A stretch of DNA of 64,000 nucleotides from Janthinobacterium sp. FW305-129 (lineage in GTDB: Bacteria > Pseudomonadota > Gammaproteobacteria > Burkholderiales > Burkholderiaceae_D): NCBI RefSeq assembly GCF_020858115.1, contig NZ_JACYMM010000018.1, positions 1-64,000 on the forward strand. The letters run 5' to 3'. The notes beneath the pieces were generated by a model, which worked only from the letters and a program-made list of their open reading frames with translations, had not been told where the DNA came from and searched no databases. Positions 8,316 to 19,518 of the stretch are shown here, in pieces. Both the position numbers and the translations under genes were made by a program. How positions within the stretch are numbered: the first letter of the stretch is position 1; each line of letters starts with the position of its first letter.

Positions 8316-9194
8316 ATGGACGCCACCGCCATCACCCCTTCCCTGCTGCGTTCCTGGCCCCTGCCCATGCCACAGCCCGATGGCGACAAGGAAGTGCGCG
8401 GCCATCTGCTGATCGTCGCCGGCTCCGAGGAAATGCCGGGCGCCATCGTGCTGGCAGCCACGGCAGCCCTGCGCGCGGGCGCGGGCAAGCTGACCCTGGC
8501 GACGGGCGCCTCGGTGGCGGCGCAAGTGGCCATCGCCATGCCCGAGGCGCGGGTCATCGGCCTCGACGAAACGGCGCTGGGCGGCTTCCGCCACGAGGCG
8601 CGGCACCAGCTGGCGCCGCTGGCCGGCAAGGTCGATGCCGTCCTCGTCGGGCCGGGCATGTGCGACACGGCCGCCTGCTGCGAGCTGATGCGCCACCTGC
8701 TGCCCCTGTTTGCCGGCAGCCGCCTGATCCTCGACGCCTGCGCCATGCAGGTCGTGCGCCAGCCGCCGCAGTTCCATTTTGAGCAGCCCGTGCTGCTGAC
8801 GCCGCACGCGGGCGAACTGGCCCAGCTGATGGGCCTGTCGAAGGACGCCGTGCTGGCCGACCCGCAGGCCTGCGCCGTGGAAGCGGCACGGCGCTGGCAC
8901 GCCATCGTCGCCCTGAAAGGCGCGCTGACCGTCATCGCCATGCCCGATGGCAGCAGCTGGACGCACGCGGGCGGCAACATCGGCCTGGCCATCTCCGGTT
9001 CCGGCGACACGCTGGCCGGCATCATCACGGGCCTGGCCGCGCGCGGCGCGCCATTGGAACAGGCATGCGCCTGGGGCATCGCCCTGCATGCGCTGGCTGG
9101 CGAACAGCTGGCCCTGCGCTTCGGCATCCTCGGCTACCTGGCGCGCGAAATCCCGGCCGAGATACCCGCCCTGCTGCGGAATCTGACGCCCTGA
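8316..9194 (+). CDS. nnrD: ADP/ATP-dependent NAD(P)H-hydrate dehydratase
   Basis: The 292-residue protein is of the ribokinase-like YjeF C-terminal (CARKD/NnrD) family and repairs damaged NAD(P)HX by nucleotide-dependent dehydration. Visible features are GHLLIVAGSEEMPGA near the N-terminus, VLVGPGM, LTPHAGELAQLMG, VALKGALTVIA and the late catalytic loop NIGLAISGSGDTLAGIITGL. The N-terminal epimerase (NnrE) domain is absent, so that activity must be encoded elsewhere. ATG 8316 has a textbook AGGAGG seven bases upstream. A 13-base tandem repeat runs across its stop codon. Confidence 0.93.
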   Translation: MDATAITPSLLRSWPLPMPQPDGDKEVRGHLLIVAGSEEMPGAIVLAATAALRAGAGKLTLATGASVAAQVAIAMPEARVIGLDETALGGFRHEARHQLAPLAGKVDAVLVGPGMCDTAACCELMRHLLPLFAGSRLILDACAMQVVRQPPQFHFEQPVLLTPHAGELAQLMGLSKDAVLADPQACAVEAARRWHAIVALKGALTVIAMPDGSSWTHAGGNIGLAISGSGDTLAGIITGLAARGAPLEQACAWGIALHALAGEQLALRFGILGYLAREIPAEIPALLRNLTP

Positions 9195-9221
9195 GCTGGC
9201 GCTCTGAGCTGGCGCCCTGAG
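9187..9221. repeat. 13-base tandem repeat across the nnrD stop codon
   Basis: The unit CGCCCTGAGCTGG occurs at 9187-9199, again with one change at 9200-9212, and partly at 9213-9221. The nnrD TGA (9192-9194) lies inside the first unit, so copy-number change would alter only the 3' untranslated region. Confidence 0.7.
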
Positions 9222-9339
9222 TGAAGCGGCGTAGAAACAACAGCCATAAGCATATCCATAAAGAATCGTTCGCCTGGGCAACAACCTCCCTTAAGCTCAT
9301 CCAATTGTTTTCAGATGAACAAGCTTAAAGGATACCGCC

Positions 9340-11859
<2,520 letters not shown>

Positions 11860-11877
11860 CACGGACAAGGATAAATC

Positions 11878-12801
11878 ATGATTATCAAACGAATCTCCCA
11901 CCTCGCCGCCGGCGCCTGCCTGAGCGCCCTGCTGCTGTCGCCCGCCCAGGCTGCCGCGCCGCTGGTGCTGATGACGGACTTCGGCACGGCCGACGGCGCC
12001 GTGTCCGCCATGCATGGCGTCGCCTACGGCGTCGATCCCCAGCTCACCATCTCGGATCTGACGCACCAGATTCCCGACTACGACATCTGGCTGGGCGCCT
12101 ACCGCCTGTACCAGACGGCCAATTACTGGCCGCAAGGCACGGTATTTGTTTCCGTCATCGATCCGGGCGTGGGCACCAACCGCAAGTCGGTGGTGCTGAA
12201 AACCAAGGGCGGCCGCTACTTCGTGGGCCCGGACAACGGCCTGTTCACGCTGATCGCCGAGCGCGACGGCGTGGCGGAACTGCGCGAAATCGATGAAAAG
12301 GTCAACCGCCTGGCAGGCTCCGCCGAGTCGTACACCTTCCATGGCCGCGACGTGTACGCGTATGTCGGTGCGCGCCTGGCGTCGGGCGCCATCACGTATG
12401 AACAGGTGGGCCCGCCCTTGCCCAGCGCATCCGTGGTCAAGATCGCGTATCAAAAACCTGTGCGCGACGGCAATACCATCCGCGGCATCGTGCCCGTGCT
12501 GGACGTAAAATATGGCAATGTCTGGACGAATATCCCGAAATCCCTGCTCGACGAATTGCAGGTGAAATTGCATGACCTGCTGCAAGTGCGCATCTTGCAC
12601 AAGGGCAAACAAGTGGCCAAGGTCACGGCGCCGTTCGAACACACGTTTGGCGGCGTCGCCAAGGGCAAGCCCCTGGTCTACCTGAACAGCCTGCTCGACG
12701 TGGCCGTGGCCATCAGCCAGGGCGACTTTGCCGCCAAGCATCACATTGAGTCAGGCGTGGATTGGGAAGTGGAAGTGAGCAAGGCCCCTGCCGCCAAGTA
12801 A
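11878..12801 (+). CDS. Exported SAM hydroxide adenosyltransferase (DUF62/SalL-FlA family)
   Basis: The 307-residue product has a clear Sec signal peptide (SALLLSPAQAA, cleavage after about residue 25). The mature part starts LVLMTDFGTADGAVSAMHG, as in the DUF62 family that includes fluorinase, chlorinase SalL and SAM hydrolases. The Asp-Arg-His triad described for the hydrolases is present: D95 and R102 in DPGVGTNR, and H155 in TFHGRD. The expected reaction is SAM plus water to adenosine plus methionine, here in the periplasm. It is cotranscribed with the TonB receptor, so it may process an imported adenosyl compound. Family members often lack a signal peptide, which makes the export notable. 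The start has an AAGGA element about seven bases upstream. Confidence 0.9.
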   Translation: MIIKRISHLAAGACLSALLLSPAQAAAPLVLMTDFGTADGAVSAMHGVAYGVDPQLTISDLTHQIPDYDIWLGAYRLYQTANYWPQGTVFVSVIDPGVGTNRKSVVLKTKGGRYFVGPDNGLFTLIAERDGVAELREIDEKVNRLAGSAESYTFHGRDVYAYVGARLASGAITYEQVGPPLPSASVVKIAYQKPVRDGNTIRGIVPVLDVKYGNVWTNIPKSLLDELQVKLHDLLQVRILHKGKQVAKVTAPFEHTFGGVAKGKPLVYLNSLLDVAVAISQGDFAAKHHIESGVDWEVEVSKAPAAK

Positions 12802-12814
12802 GTCCCCCATCCGT

Positions 12815-12844
12815 GGCCGGGACGTCCTGTCCTGGCCCTTTCTT
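12815..12844 (+). terminator. Terminator after the SAM-hydrolase gene
   Basis: A nine-base stem (12815-12823 with 12829-12837, one G-T pair) with a five-base loop is followed by CTTTCTTT, 13 bases after the stop codon. It ends the receptor/hydrolase transcript. Confidence 0.75.
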
Positions 12845-13061
12845 TGGCGTTCACGTGGCGCGCTTGCGCCATGTCAAAGCGGATCGCCTCTTTTCTCGCC
12901 GATGGCCGCTGATTTGTAAATCCGGTGAACCTGCGCGCGCCTGCCTACTCTAATTTTTGCAAGCGATGCCAGCCTTGCTGCGACGGTCTGCCCGCACCGT
13001 GACAGGCCGCCTTGCAAGGTACGATCACCCTCGACAGCTTTCCAACGAGAAAGGAACAATC

Positions 13062-13415
13062 ATGACGGCCCCACTCCCTAGCACCAGCAAGCTTGTCCTC
13101 GGCACCGCCATCGTGTGTGCGCTGCTGGGCGGCTGCAACAAGCGCAATGAATCCACCACCGCCCCGGCGGCCACGCCCAACACGGCACCCGCCACCACGC
13201 CCGGCACGGGCGGCAGCGGCACCTCGGGCACCAGCGGCACCACCACGCCGGACACCACCACGCCCGCCACGCCATCCGTTGCGCCTGGCACCACCACCAA
13301 CCCCGACGGCACGACCACGCCGCCGGCCACCACCCCGCCTGCCAATGGCACCACGCCAGGGACCGGGACTGGAACCGGCGCCGGGACCACCACGCCACCG
13401 CCACGCAGCAGCTAA
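13062..13415 (+). CDS. Thr/Pro-rich small lipoprotein
   Basis: The 117-residue product has a lipoprotein signal peptide with lipobox LLGGC (Cys about residue 24). The remaining chain is low-complexity Thr/Pro/Gly/Ala (repeated TTP, GTG and SGTSG blocks), probably unfolded, like linker-type cell-envelope proteins. GAGAAAGGA lies seven bases before ATG 13062. No enzymatic domain is visible. It stands alone between two terminators. The repeat-rich sequence may vary in length between strains. The function is unknown. Confidence 0.75.
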   Translation: MTAPLPSTSKLVLGTAIVCALLGGCNKRNESTTAPAATPNTAPATTPGTGGSGTSGTSGTTTPDTTTPATPSVAPGTTTNPDGTTTPPATTPPANGTTPGTGTGTGAGTTTPPPRSS

Positions 13416-13481
13416 AGGCTGCGCCCGCTGCGCTGCGGCGGCCGGCCTCGCATCCCGGCAACGAGCACGGGAATCAGCAAC

Positions 13482-13507
13482 AAAGAGCCTTCCAACGAAG
13501 GCTCTTT
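13482..13507. terminator. Bidirectional terminator between lipoprotein and RND genes
   Basis: A perfect ten-base stem AAAGAGCCTT/AAGGCTCTTT with a CCAACG loop lies between convergent genes; the A and T runs serve both strands. The same stem recurs at 19455-19480. Confidence 0.85.
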
Positions 13508-13543
13508 GTCTTGCACGGCGTAGCAATTGCCCCCGCTACAGCA

Positions 13544-16500
13544 TCAATGGGCTGGCGCCGCCTTCACCGCGGCCCGTGCGCCCAGCGCCTGGTGATCGGC
13601 GGCCAGGAACAGATACATGGCCGGCACCACGAACAGGGTAAACAGGGTGCCGATGGACAGGCCCGTGAAAATCACCAGCCCCATCGCGTGGCGCCCGGCC
13701 GCGCCAGCACCCGAAGCGATCACCAGGGGCAGCACGCCAAACACCATGGCAGCCGTCGTCATGAGGATGGGACGCAGGCGCACGGCAGCCGCTTCTTCCA
13801 CCGCTTCGCGCTTGCTCTTGCCCGTCTTTTGCAGCTGATTCGCTACTTCCACGATCAGGATGCCATGCTTGCTGATCAGCCCCATCAGGGTCACCAGGCC
13901 CACCTCCGTGTAGATGTTGATCGAAGCAAAGCCGAGGAAGATGAACATGGTGGCGCCAAACAGGGCCAGCGGCACGGAAACGAGGATCACGACGGGGTCG
14001 CGGAAACTCTCGAACTGCGCCGCCAGCGCCAGGAAGACGATCACCACGGCAAACAGCATGGTGACGACAAAACCGCCCGACTCCTGCACGAACTGGCGCG
14101 ACTGGCCCGCATAGTCGGCCGTGTAGCCACTGGGTGCCAGCTGGGCCAGCGTCTCGCGCATGAAGGCCAGCACCTCGCCCTGCGAGGCGCCGGACACGCC
14201 GGAAAGCGTCACGGAATTGAGCTGCTGGAAGCGGTTGATCGACTCGGGCACGACATCGTAGCGGATATGCGCGACGGTACTGGCCGGTATCATCGCACCG
14301 TCGGGCGTCTTGATATGGAAGTCCAGCACGGCCGATGGATTCAGGCGGTCCACCTGCAGCACCTGCGGGATCACCTTGTAGGAACGCCCGGCGATGGAAA
14401 AATAATTGACGTAGTTGCCGCCCAGGGCCGCGCCCAGCGCCTGCCCCACGTCCTGCTGCGTCATGCCCAGCGCGGCGACGCTGTCGCGGTCGATCACGAC
14501 GGTGGCTTGCGGTTTATCAATCTTCAAGTCCGTGTCGATGAAATAGAACTTGCCCGACGCGCGCGCCTTCTCCAGCACCTGCTGCGCGATGGCATCGAGG
14601 TTTTCAAACGGCTCCGTGGTGGCGATGACGAATTGCACGGGCAGACCCGAGGAGCCGGGCAAGGCGGGAAACTGGAAGGCGGCCACGCGGGCGCCGGCAA
14701 TCCGGTTCCAGCCCGCCTGCAAGTCCTGCTGCACCTGCTGGGCGCTGCGCGCGCGCTCGTCCCACGGCGTCATCAGCATGCCGCCAAAACCCGAGTTGAC
14801 CGTCGGCACGCCCGTGATCTGGAACATCTGGCTGTATTCGGGCATGGCCTTGGCCACCTGGTAGATTTGCTCCGCATACACTTGCATCTGGTCTGAGGTG
14901 GCCGTCGGGTCGCCCACCACCTGCGACAGCACGACGCCCTGGTCTTCCTCGGGCGCCAGCTCGGACTGCGACATCTTGAACATCAGCCCCAGCACCACCA
15001 TCAATAGCGCGGCCATGACGATGAGCACCACCCAGGTGTCGAGCAGCGCGTGCAGCAAACGCTGGTACGTGTCGTGCACCTTGCCGAAGACGCGGTCGAT
15101 GGCTTGCACGAAGCGCCCGCTGTCCTGTTCCGGACGAAAAAAACGCGAACACATCATGGGCGACAGGGTCAGGGCCACGATGCCCGACACGGCCACGGCG
15201 CCGGCCAGGGTGAAGGCGAATTCCGTAAACAGCGCGCCCGTCAGGCCGCCCTGGAAGCCGATGGGCACGTACACGGCGATGAGCACCACCGTCATGGCCA
15301 GGATGGGGCTGGCCAGCTCGCGCGCCGCCAGCAGGCTGGCCTCCAGCGGCGGCTGGCCCTGCTTCATGTGGCGGTCCACGTTTTCCACCACGATGATGGC
15401 GTCGTCGACCACCAGGCCGATGGCCAGCACGATGGCCAGCAGGGTCAGCAGATTGATGGAATAGCCGAGCGCCAGCATGGCCGTGAACGTGCCGATCAGC
15501 GACAGCGGCATGGCGATCACGGGTACGATCACGGCCCGCAGGCTGCCCAGGAACAGATAGATGACGATGGTGACGATCAGCAATGCCTCGACCAGGGTCT
15601 TGATGACCTCCTTGATGGAAGTATTGATGAAGAACGTGGAGTCGTACACGATTTCTCCCGTCAGCCCGGCCGGCAGCTGGGACTGGATATCGGGGAAGCT
15701 GGCGCGCACGCGCTTGGCCACGTCGAGGATATTGGCTTCCGGCGCCACCTTGATGCCGATGAAGACGGAGCGCACGCCGCTGAAAGCCACGTTGAAATCA
15801 TAGTTTTCCGACCCCAGCACGACGGTGGCCAGGTCTTCCAGGCGCACGATGGAATCGCCGCTGCGCTTGACGACGAGTTTCCTGAATTCCTCGACCGAAT
15901 GCAGGTCCGTGCCGGCCGTCAGGGGAACGGTCACCATCTGCCCCTTGCTCGATCCCAGCGCGGCCAGGTAATTGTTATTGCCCAGGGCGGTACTCACCTC
16001 GGCCGCCGTCACGCCGAAGGCGGCCATCTTGTCCGCATCGAGCCAGGCGCGCAGGGCGAACAGGCGCGCGCCCAGCAATTCCGCCGTCTGCACGCCGGTG
16101 ACGGCGTCCAGCTTGGGCTTGACGACGCGGCTCAGGTAATCCGTCACATTATTCGTCGGCAAGGTCTTGCTGTAAAAGCCCAGGTACATGGCGTCCGTCG
16201 TCTGCCCCATCTGTACCGTCAGCACGGGCGTTTGCGCCTGGGCCGGCAGCTGGTTCTTCACGGAACTGACTTGGGTATTGATTTGCGTCAAAGCACGGTT
16301 CGCGTCGTAATTGAGGCGCAAGGTGGCCGTGATGGTCGACACGCCGCTGCTGCTGGACGAGGACAGGTAGTCGATGCCCTGCGCCTGAGCGATGGCCGAT
16401 TCCAGCGGCTGCGTGATGAAACCGGCCACCGTCTGCGCATCGGCGCCGTAATAGGTGGTGGAGATCGTCACGACGGCGTTCTGCGTCTTCGGATACTGGT

Positions 16501-16603
16501 TGATGGGCAGGCTGAACAGCGAGCGCAAGCCCAGCACCACCAGCAGCAGGCTCACTACCATGGCCAGCACGGGCCGGCGGATAAAGAGATCGGTGAAGTT
16601 CAT
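13544..16603 (-). CDS. RND efflux permease (HAE1 family)
   Basis: The 1019-residue inner-membrane pump has the standard duplicated RND layout: an N-terminal helix (FIRRPVLAMVVSLLLVVLG), a large periplasmic loop, helices 2-6 with the proton-relay pair in AIGLVVDDAIIVVEN, a second loop, then helices 8-12 ending near GRHAMGLVIFTGLSIGT. It should work with the adaptor and outer-membrane factor encoded just upstream. ATG 16603 is chosen over a TTG at 16621; GAGG precedes it. The start lies 15 bases beyond the adaptor stop. It is probably a multidrug exporter of the MexF/MdtB type; the substrate is unknown. Confidence 0.95.
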   Translation of the reverse strand: MNFTDLFIRRPVLAMVVSLLLVVLGLRSLFSLPINQYPKTQNAVVTISTTYYGADAQTVAGFITQPLESAIAQAQGIDYLSSSSSSGVSTITATLRLNYDANRALTQINTQVSSVKNQLPAQAQTPVLTVQMGQTTDAMYLGFYSKTLPTNNVTDYLSRVVKPKLDAVTGVQTAELLGARLFALRAWLDADKMAAFGVTAAEVSTALGNNNYLAALGSSKGQMVTVPLTAGTDLHSVEEFRKLVVKRSGDSIVRLEDLATVVLGSENYDFNVAFSGVRSVFIGIKVAPEANILDVAKRVRASFPDIQSQLPAGLTGEIVYDSTFFINTSIKEVIKTLVEALLIVTIVIYLFLGSLRAVIVPVIAMPLSLIGTFTAMLALGYSINLLTLLAIVLAIGLVVDDAIIVVENVDRHMKQGQPPLEASLLAARELASPILAMTVVLIAVYVPIGFQGGLTGALFTEFAFTLAGAVAVSGIVALTLSPMMCSRFFRPEQDSGRFVQAIDRVFGKVHDTYQRLLHALLDTWVVLIVMAALLMVVLGLMFKMSQSELAPEEDQGVVLSQVVGDPTATSDQMQVYAEQIYQVAKAMPEYSQMFQITGVPTVNSGFGGMLMTPWDERARSAQQVQQDLQAGWNRIAGARVAAFQFPALPGSSGLPVQFVIATTEPFENLDAIAQQVLEKARASGKFYFIDTDLKIDKPQATVVIDRDSVAALGMTQQDVGQALGAALGGNYVNYFSIAGRSYKVIPQVLQVDRLNPSAVLDFHIKTPDGAMIPASTVAHIRYDVVPESINRFQQLNSVTLSGVSGASQGEVLAFMRETLAQLAPSGYTADYAGQSRQFVQESGGFVVTMLFAVVIVFLALAAQFESFRDPVVILVSVPLALFGATMFIFLGFASINIYTEVGLVTLMGLISKHGILIVEVANQLQKTGKSKREAVEEAAAVRLRPILMTTAAMVFGVLPLVIASGAGAAGRHAMGLVIFTGLSIGTLFTLFVVPAMYLFLAADHQALGARAAVKAAPAH

Positions 16604-16617
16604 GGCGGCGCCTCGGC

Positions 16618-17796
16618 TCAATGTTCCTGCGGCGTGGGCTGCGGATTGTTGCGCGGCTCGACGACGTTGCTGATCACCACGGGGCTGCCGTTCTTGAGCT
16701 TGATCTGCCCGCTGGTGACGACTTGCTGCCCCTCGGTCAGGCCCGTCAGCACGGCCACCTGGTCGCCCCGCGTCTCGCCCGTCGTCACGAACACCTGCTG
16801 CACCACCAGCTCGCCCGCCTTCGGCGGCGGCGCGCCGGCCTTGGGCGCCTGGGCCGGGGCCGGGGCCGTGGCCTGGGCCGGGGCCCGCTGCACGACGAAG
16901 ACGGTGGAGCCATACGGGTTATAGGTGATCGCCGTCTGCGGCAAGGTCAGGAACTGTTTCTTCCCTCCCACTTCCACGTGGACGTTGGCAAACATGCCTG
17001 GCAGCAACTGCCGCTGGGGATTGGCCACCGTGGCTTCCACCTGCACATTGCGCGTGGCGGGGTCGACCTTGGAACTGATGGCGCTGACCTTGCCCGCAAA
17101 CGCCGTGTTCGCATGCGCATCGCTGGACAGATTCAGGGCTTGCCCCACTTGCAGGCCGCCCAGCTGCTTCTGCGGAATATAGAAATCGACATAGATGGGA
17201 TCGATGGTTTGCAAGGTGACGATCTTGTCGCCGGGATTCACGTACTGGCCCAGATTGACGGTGGTGATGCCGAGTTTGCCCGCAAACGGCGCGCGGATGG
17301 TTTTCTTGGCCACCAGTGCCGCCTGCTGGGCCGCCAGTGCCTGCTTGCTTTTCAGGTCGGCCGCGTCGTTGTCGACCTGCGCCTGGCTGATCGCCTGCAC
17401 GGCAAATTGCTGGCGGTCGCGCGCCAGCACGGACGCGGCAAGTTCCGCGGCCGCCTCCAGCGCGCGCAGCTGCGCCAGGTCGGCATCGGCATTCAGTTGC
17501 AGCAACAGTTGCCCCGCCGCCACTTCCTGGCCGGACTTGAAATGGATGGACCTGACGAGGCCGGCGATTTCGCTCGTCACGTCGACGCCGCGCACGGCCA
17601 CCAGGGTGCCCACGGAGGACAGATGCGGCTGCCAGTCGACCTTGCGGACGATGGTCGCCGACACCGTCTGCGGCGTGGGCTTGGGCGAACTGGCCATGAG
17701 CTGGCGGATGTGCAGGAAAAATCCCAGCGCCAGCAGGGCAATCAACAGCACCACCGCCCCCAGCATGATGAGCATGCGCTTATTGCGTTTCGTCAT
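16618..17796 (-). CDS. RND periplasmic adaptor (membrane fusion protein)
   Basis: The 392-residue product has one N-terminal membrane anchor (LIMLGAVVLLIALLALGFF), a lipoyl half-motif (VTSEIAGLVRSIHFKSGQEV), an alpha-helical hairpin around residues 105-155, the second lipoyl half (IRAPFAGKLGITTVNLGQYV) and a beta barrel (FVDFYIPQKQLGGLQVGQ). The C-terminal domain contains an unusual Ala/Pro/Gln-rich insertion (residues about 305-330). It links the permease to the outer-membrane channel. It is the middle gene of an outer-membrane factor, adaptor, permease operon on the minus strand. Confidence 0.93.
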   Translation of the reverse strand: MTKRNKRMLIMLGAVVLLIALLALGFFLHIRQLMASSPKPTPQTVSATIVRKVDWQPHLSSVGTLVAVRGVDVTSEIAGLVRSIHFKSGQEVAAGQLLLQLNADADLAQLRALEAAAELAASVLARDRQQFAVQAISQAQVDNDAADLKSKQALAAQQAALVAKKTIRAPFAGKLGITTVNLGQYVNPGDKIVTLQTIDPIYVDFYIPQKQLGGLQVGQALNLSSDAHANTAFAGKVSAISSKVDPATRNVQVEATVANPQRQLLPGMFANVHVEVGGKKQFLTLPQTAITYNPYGSTVFVVQRAPAQATAPAPAQAPKAGAPPPKAGELVVQQVFVTTGETRGDQVAVLTGLTEGQQVVTSGQIKLKNGSPVVISNVVEPRNNPQPTPQEH

Positions 17797-17830
17797 GGAT
17801 GCGCTCCCCGTTTATTCCGGCGTCCAAAAG

Positions 17831-19336
17831 TCAATCCGTGCCTGCCGCCACCGGCAAGGTGGTCGTGGCGGGAACGTTGTCCAGCGCGGGACGGTTCCAC
17901 CAGCCGCCGCCCAGCGCCTGGAACAGCGCTGCGCTATCGGCATAGCGGGCCGCCTGCGCCTGTACCAGGCCCACCCTGGCCTGCTGGTAAGTGCGCTGGG
18001 CGTCCAGCAAGGACAGGTAACTGATGGCGCCCAGCTTGAATTGCTGCGTACTCAGCGCCAGCGATTCGCTGGCCATGGCCTCCACCTCGGCTTGCTGCTG
18101 CAAGGCGGCGGCATCGGCCTCGAGCGCGCGCAGGCTATCCGCCACATTCTGGAAAGCGCCCAGCACGGTGGCGCGGTAATCGGCCGCCGCCCCCTCGTAG
18201 GCCGCAACGGCGGCACGCCGCCCCGCCCGCAGCGCACCGCCATTGAAGATGGGCTGGGCCAGCCCAGCCGCCACGCCCCACACGGAAGAACCGCCATGCA
18301 GCAGCGCGGGAAAACTGGTGGCCAGCGCACCCACATTGCCCGTCAAGGTGAACTGGGGATACATGGCTGCCGTGGCGACGCCGATCTGCGCGCTGGCCTG
18401 CTGCAGCAGTGCTTCGCTTGCGCGGATGTCGGGGCGCTGGCGCACCAGGGCCGACGGCAGGGAAACGGGCAAGTCCCGCGGCAAGTGCAGCGATGCCAGG
18501 TCGAATTCAGGCATGCCGGGCTCGCTGGGCAAGCGGCCCGCATACACGGACAGCTGGTGGCGCGTCAGGGCCAGGGCTTTTTCCAGCGGCGGCACGCTGG
18601 CCCGCGTCTGCGCCACCGTGTTGCGCTGGATCAGCACCGTGGCGCGGCTGATGGCGCCGAAACGCAATTGCTGTTCGATCAGGTCCAGCTGTTTCTGTTG
18701 CGCATCGAGTATCTCGCCGGTGGTCTGCAGCTGGGCGCGCAACGATGCTTCGCGGATGGCTGCCGTCACGAGATTGGCCGTCAGGGCCAGGTACGTGGCT
18801 TCCAGCTGATACTGCCGATAGTCAACCAGGGCTTGCAAGCCCTCCAGCTGACGCTTGTTGCCGCCAAACACATCCAGCGCGTACGACACATTCACCGAGG
18901 CATTGTACAAATTGAGGACGCCACCCACGCCCTCCAGGCTGCTGTTTTTCTCGCGGCTGGCACCCAGCTGGGCGCCTACCTCGGGATACAGCAGTCTGCC
19001 AGACAGGGCGCGGTAGTTTTCATCGGCCTGGCGCAGGGCCGCCTGGGCCGACGCCAGGCCGGGATTGCGCGCGAGGGCGCCGCGCACGAGCTGGTCCAGC
19101 GCCGGCGACTGGAACAGCGACCACCATTGCGCGGGAATATCCTGGCCCGGCACGAAGCGCTGCGCCTGGCCGGCGGGACCGGGCGCCGCCGCCGTTTGCA
19201 CCGGCAACGGTGCCGGCGTGTAGCGGTCGCCACCGCCGGGGGCGGCGGGACGCCGGAAGTCCGGCCCGACGGCGCAAGCGGCCAGCAGGCATACCGTAAG
19301 AATGCCGAGTATGGGCTGCCGGAGGCTGGAGAACAT
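17831..19336 (-). CDS. NodT-family outer-membrane efflux lipoprotein
   Basis: The 501-residue product begins with a lipoprotein signal (LTVCLLAACAVGPDFRRP), typical of NodT/OprM factors. It contains the two repeated TolC-like halves, with motifs LYNASVNVSYALDVFGGNKRQ and RPDIRASEALLQQASAQIG. It forms the trimeric channel for the downstream adaptor and permease. ATG 19336 is used; the longer open frame upstream covers the previous terminator and is not coding. It is the first gene of the three-gene efflux operon, with a 12-base palindrome about 55 bases upstream. Confidence 0.93.
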   Translation of the reverse strand: MFSSLRQPILGILTVCLLAACAVGPDFRRPAAPGGGDRYTPAPLPVQTAAAPGPAGQAQRFVPGQDIPAQWWSLFQSPALDQLVRGALARNPGLASAQAALRQADENYRALSGRLLYPEVGAQLGASREKNSSLEGVGGVLNLYNASVNVSYALDVFGGNKRQLEGLQALVDYRQYQLEATYLALTANLVTAAIREASLRAQLQTTGEILDAQQKQLDLIEQQLRFGAISRATVLIQRNTVAQTRASVPPLEKALALTRHQLSVYAGRLPSEPGMPEFDLASLHLPRDLPVSLPSALVRQRPDIRASEALLQQASAQIGVATAAMYPQFTLTGNVGALATSFPALLHGGSSVWGVAAGLAQPIFNGGALRAGRRAAVAAYEGAAADYRATVLGAFQNVADSLRALEADAAALQQQAEVEAMASESLALSTQQFKLGAISYLSLLDAQRTYQQARVGLVQAQAARYADSAALFQALGGGWWNRPALDNVPATTTLPVAAGTD

Positions 19337-19390
19337 GGTGCTGGTCCGATACGTTGCCGTGCCACATTGCCGTTGGAAAATATCGCAAAA

Positions 19391-19402
19391 GTATCGCGAT
19401 AC
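19391..19402. promoter_or_regulatory. 12-base palindrome upstream of the efflux operon
   Basis: GTATCGCGATAC is a perfect palindrome 55 bases before the outer-membrane factor start, with an extra TATCGC half-site at 19381. It is a candidate operator of a TetR-like repressor. No regulator gene lies next to the operon. Confidence 0.4.
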
Positions 19403-19454
19403 CAGGCTGGCGAACCCGCCCGCCCGTTCTACGATTGTAGAGCACCAGACGTAA

Positions 19455-19480
19455 AAAGAGCCTTCCGAAGAAGGCTCTTT
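19455..19480 (-). terminator. Terminator of the second RND operon
   Basis: A perfect ten-base stem AAAGAGCCTT/AAGGCTCTTT with a CCGAAG loop lies 38 bases past the permease stop. On the minus strand it runs into a T tract. The stem is identical to that at 13482-13507. Confidence 0.85.
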
Positions 19481-19518
19481 GACCTGGCACAAGGATTGCG
19501 CAGCCGAGGCTGCCTGAC

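Noticed and set aside
13511-14896. 461-codon open frame opposite the RND permease 3' end
   Set aside because: It crosses the terminator and lies antisense to conserved RND helices.
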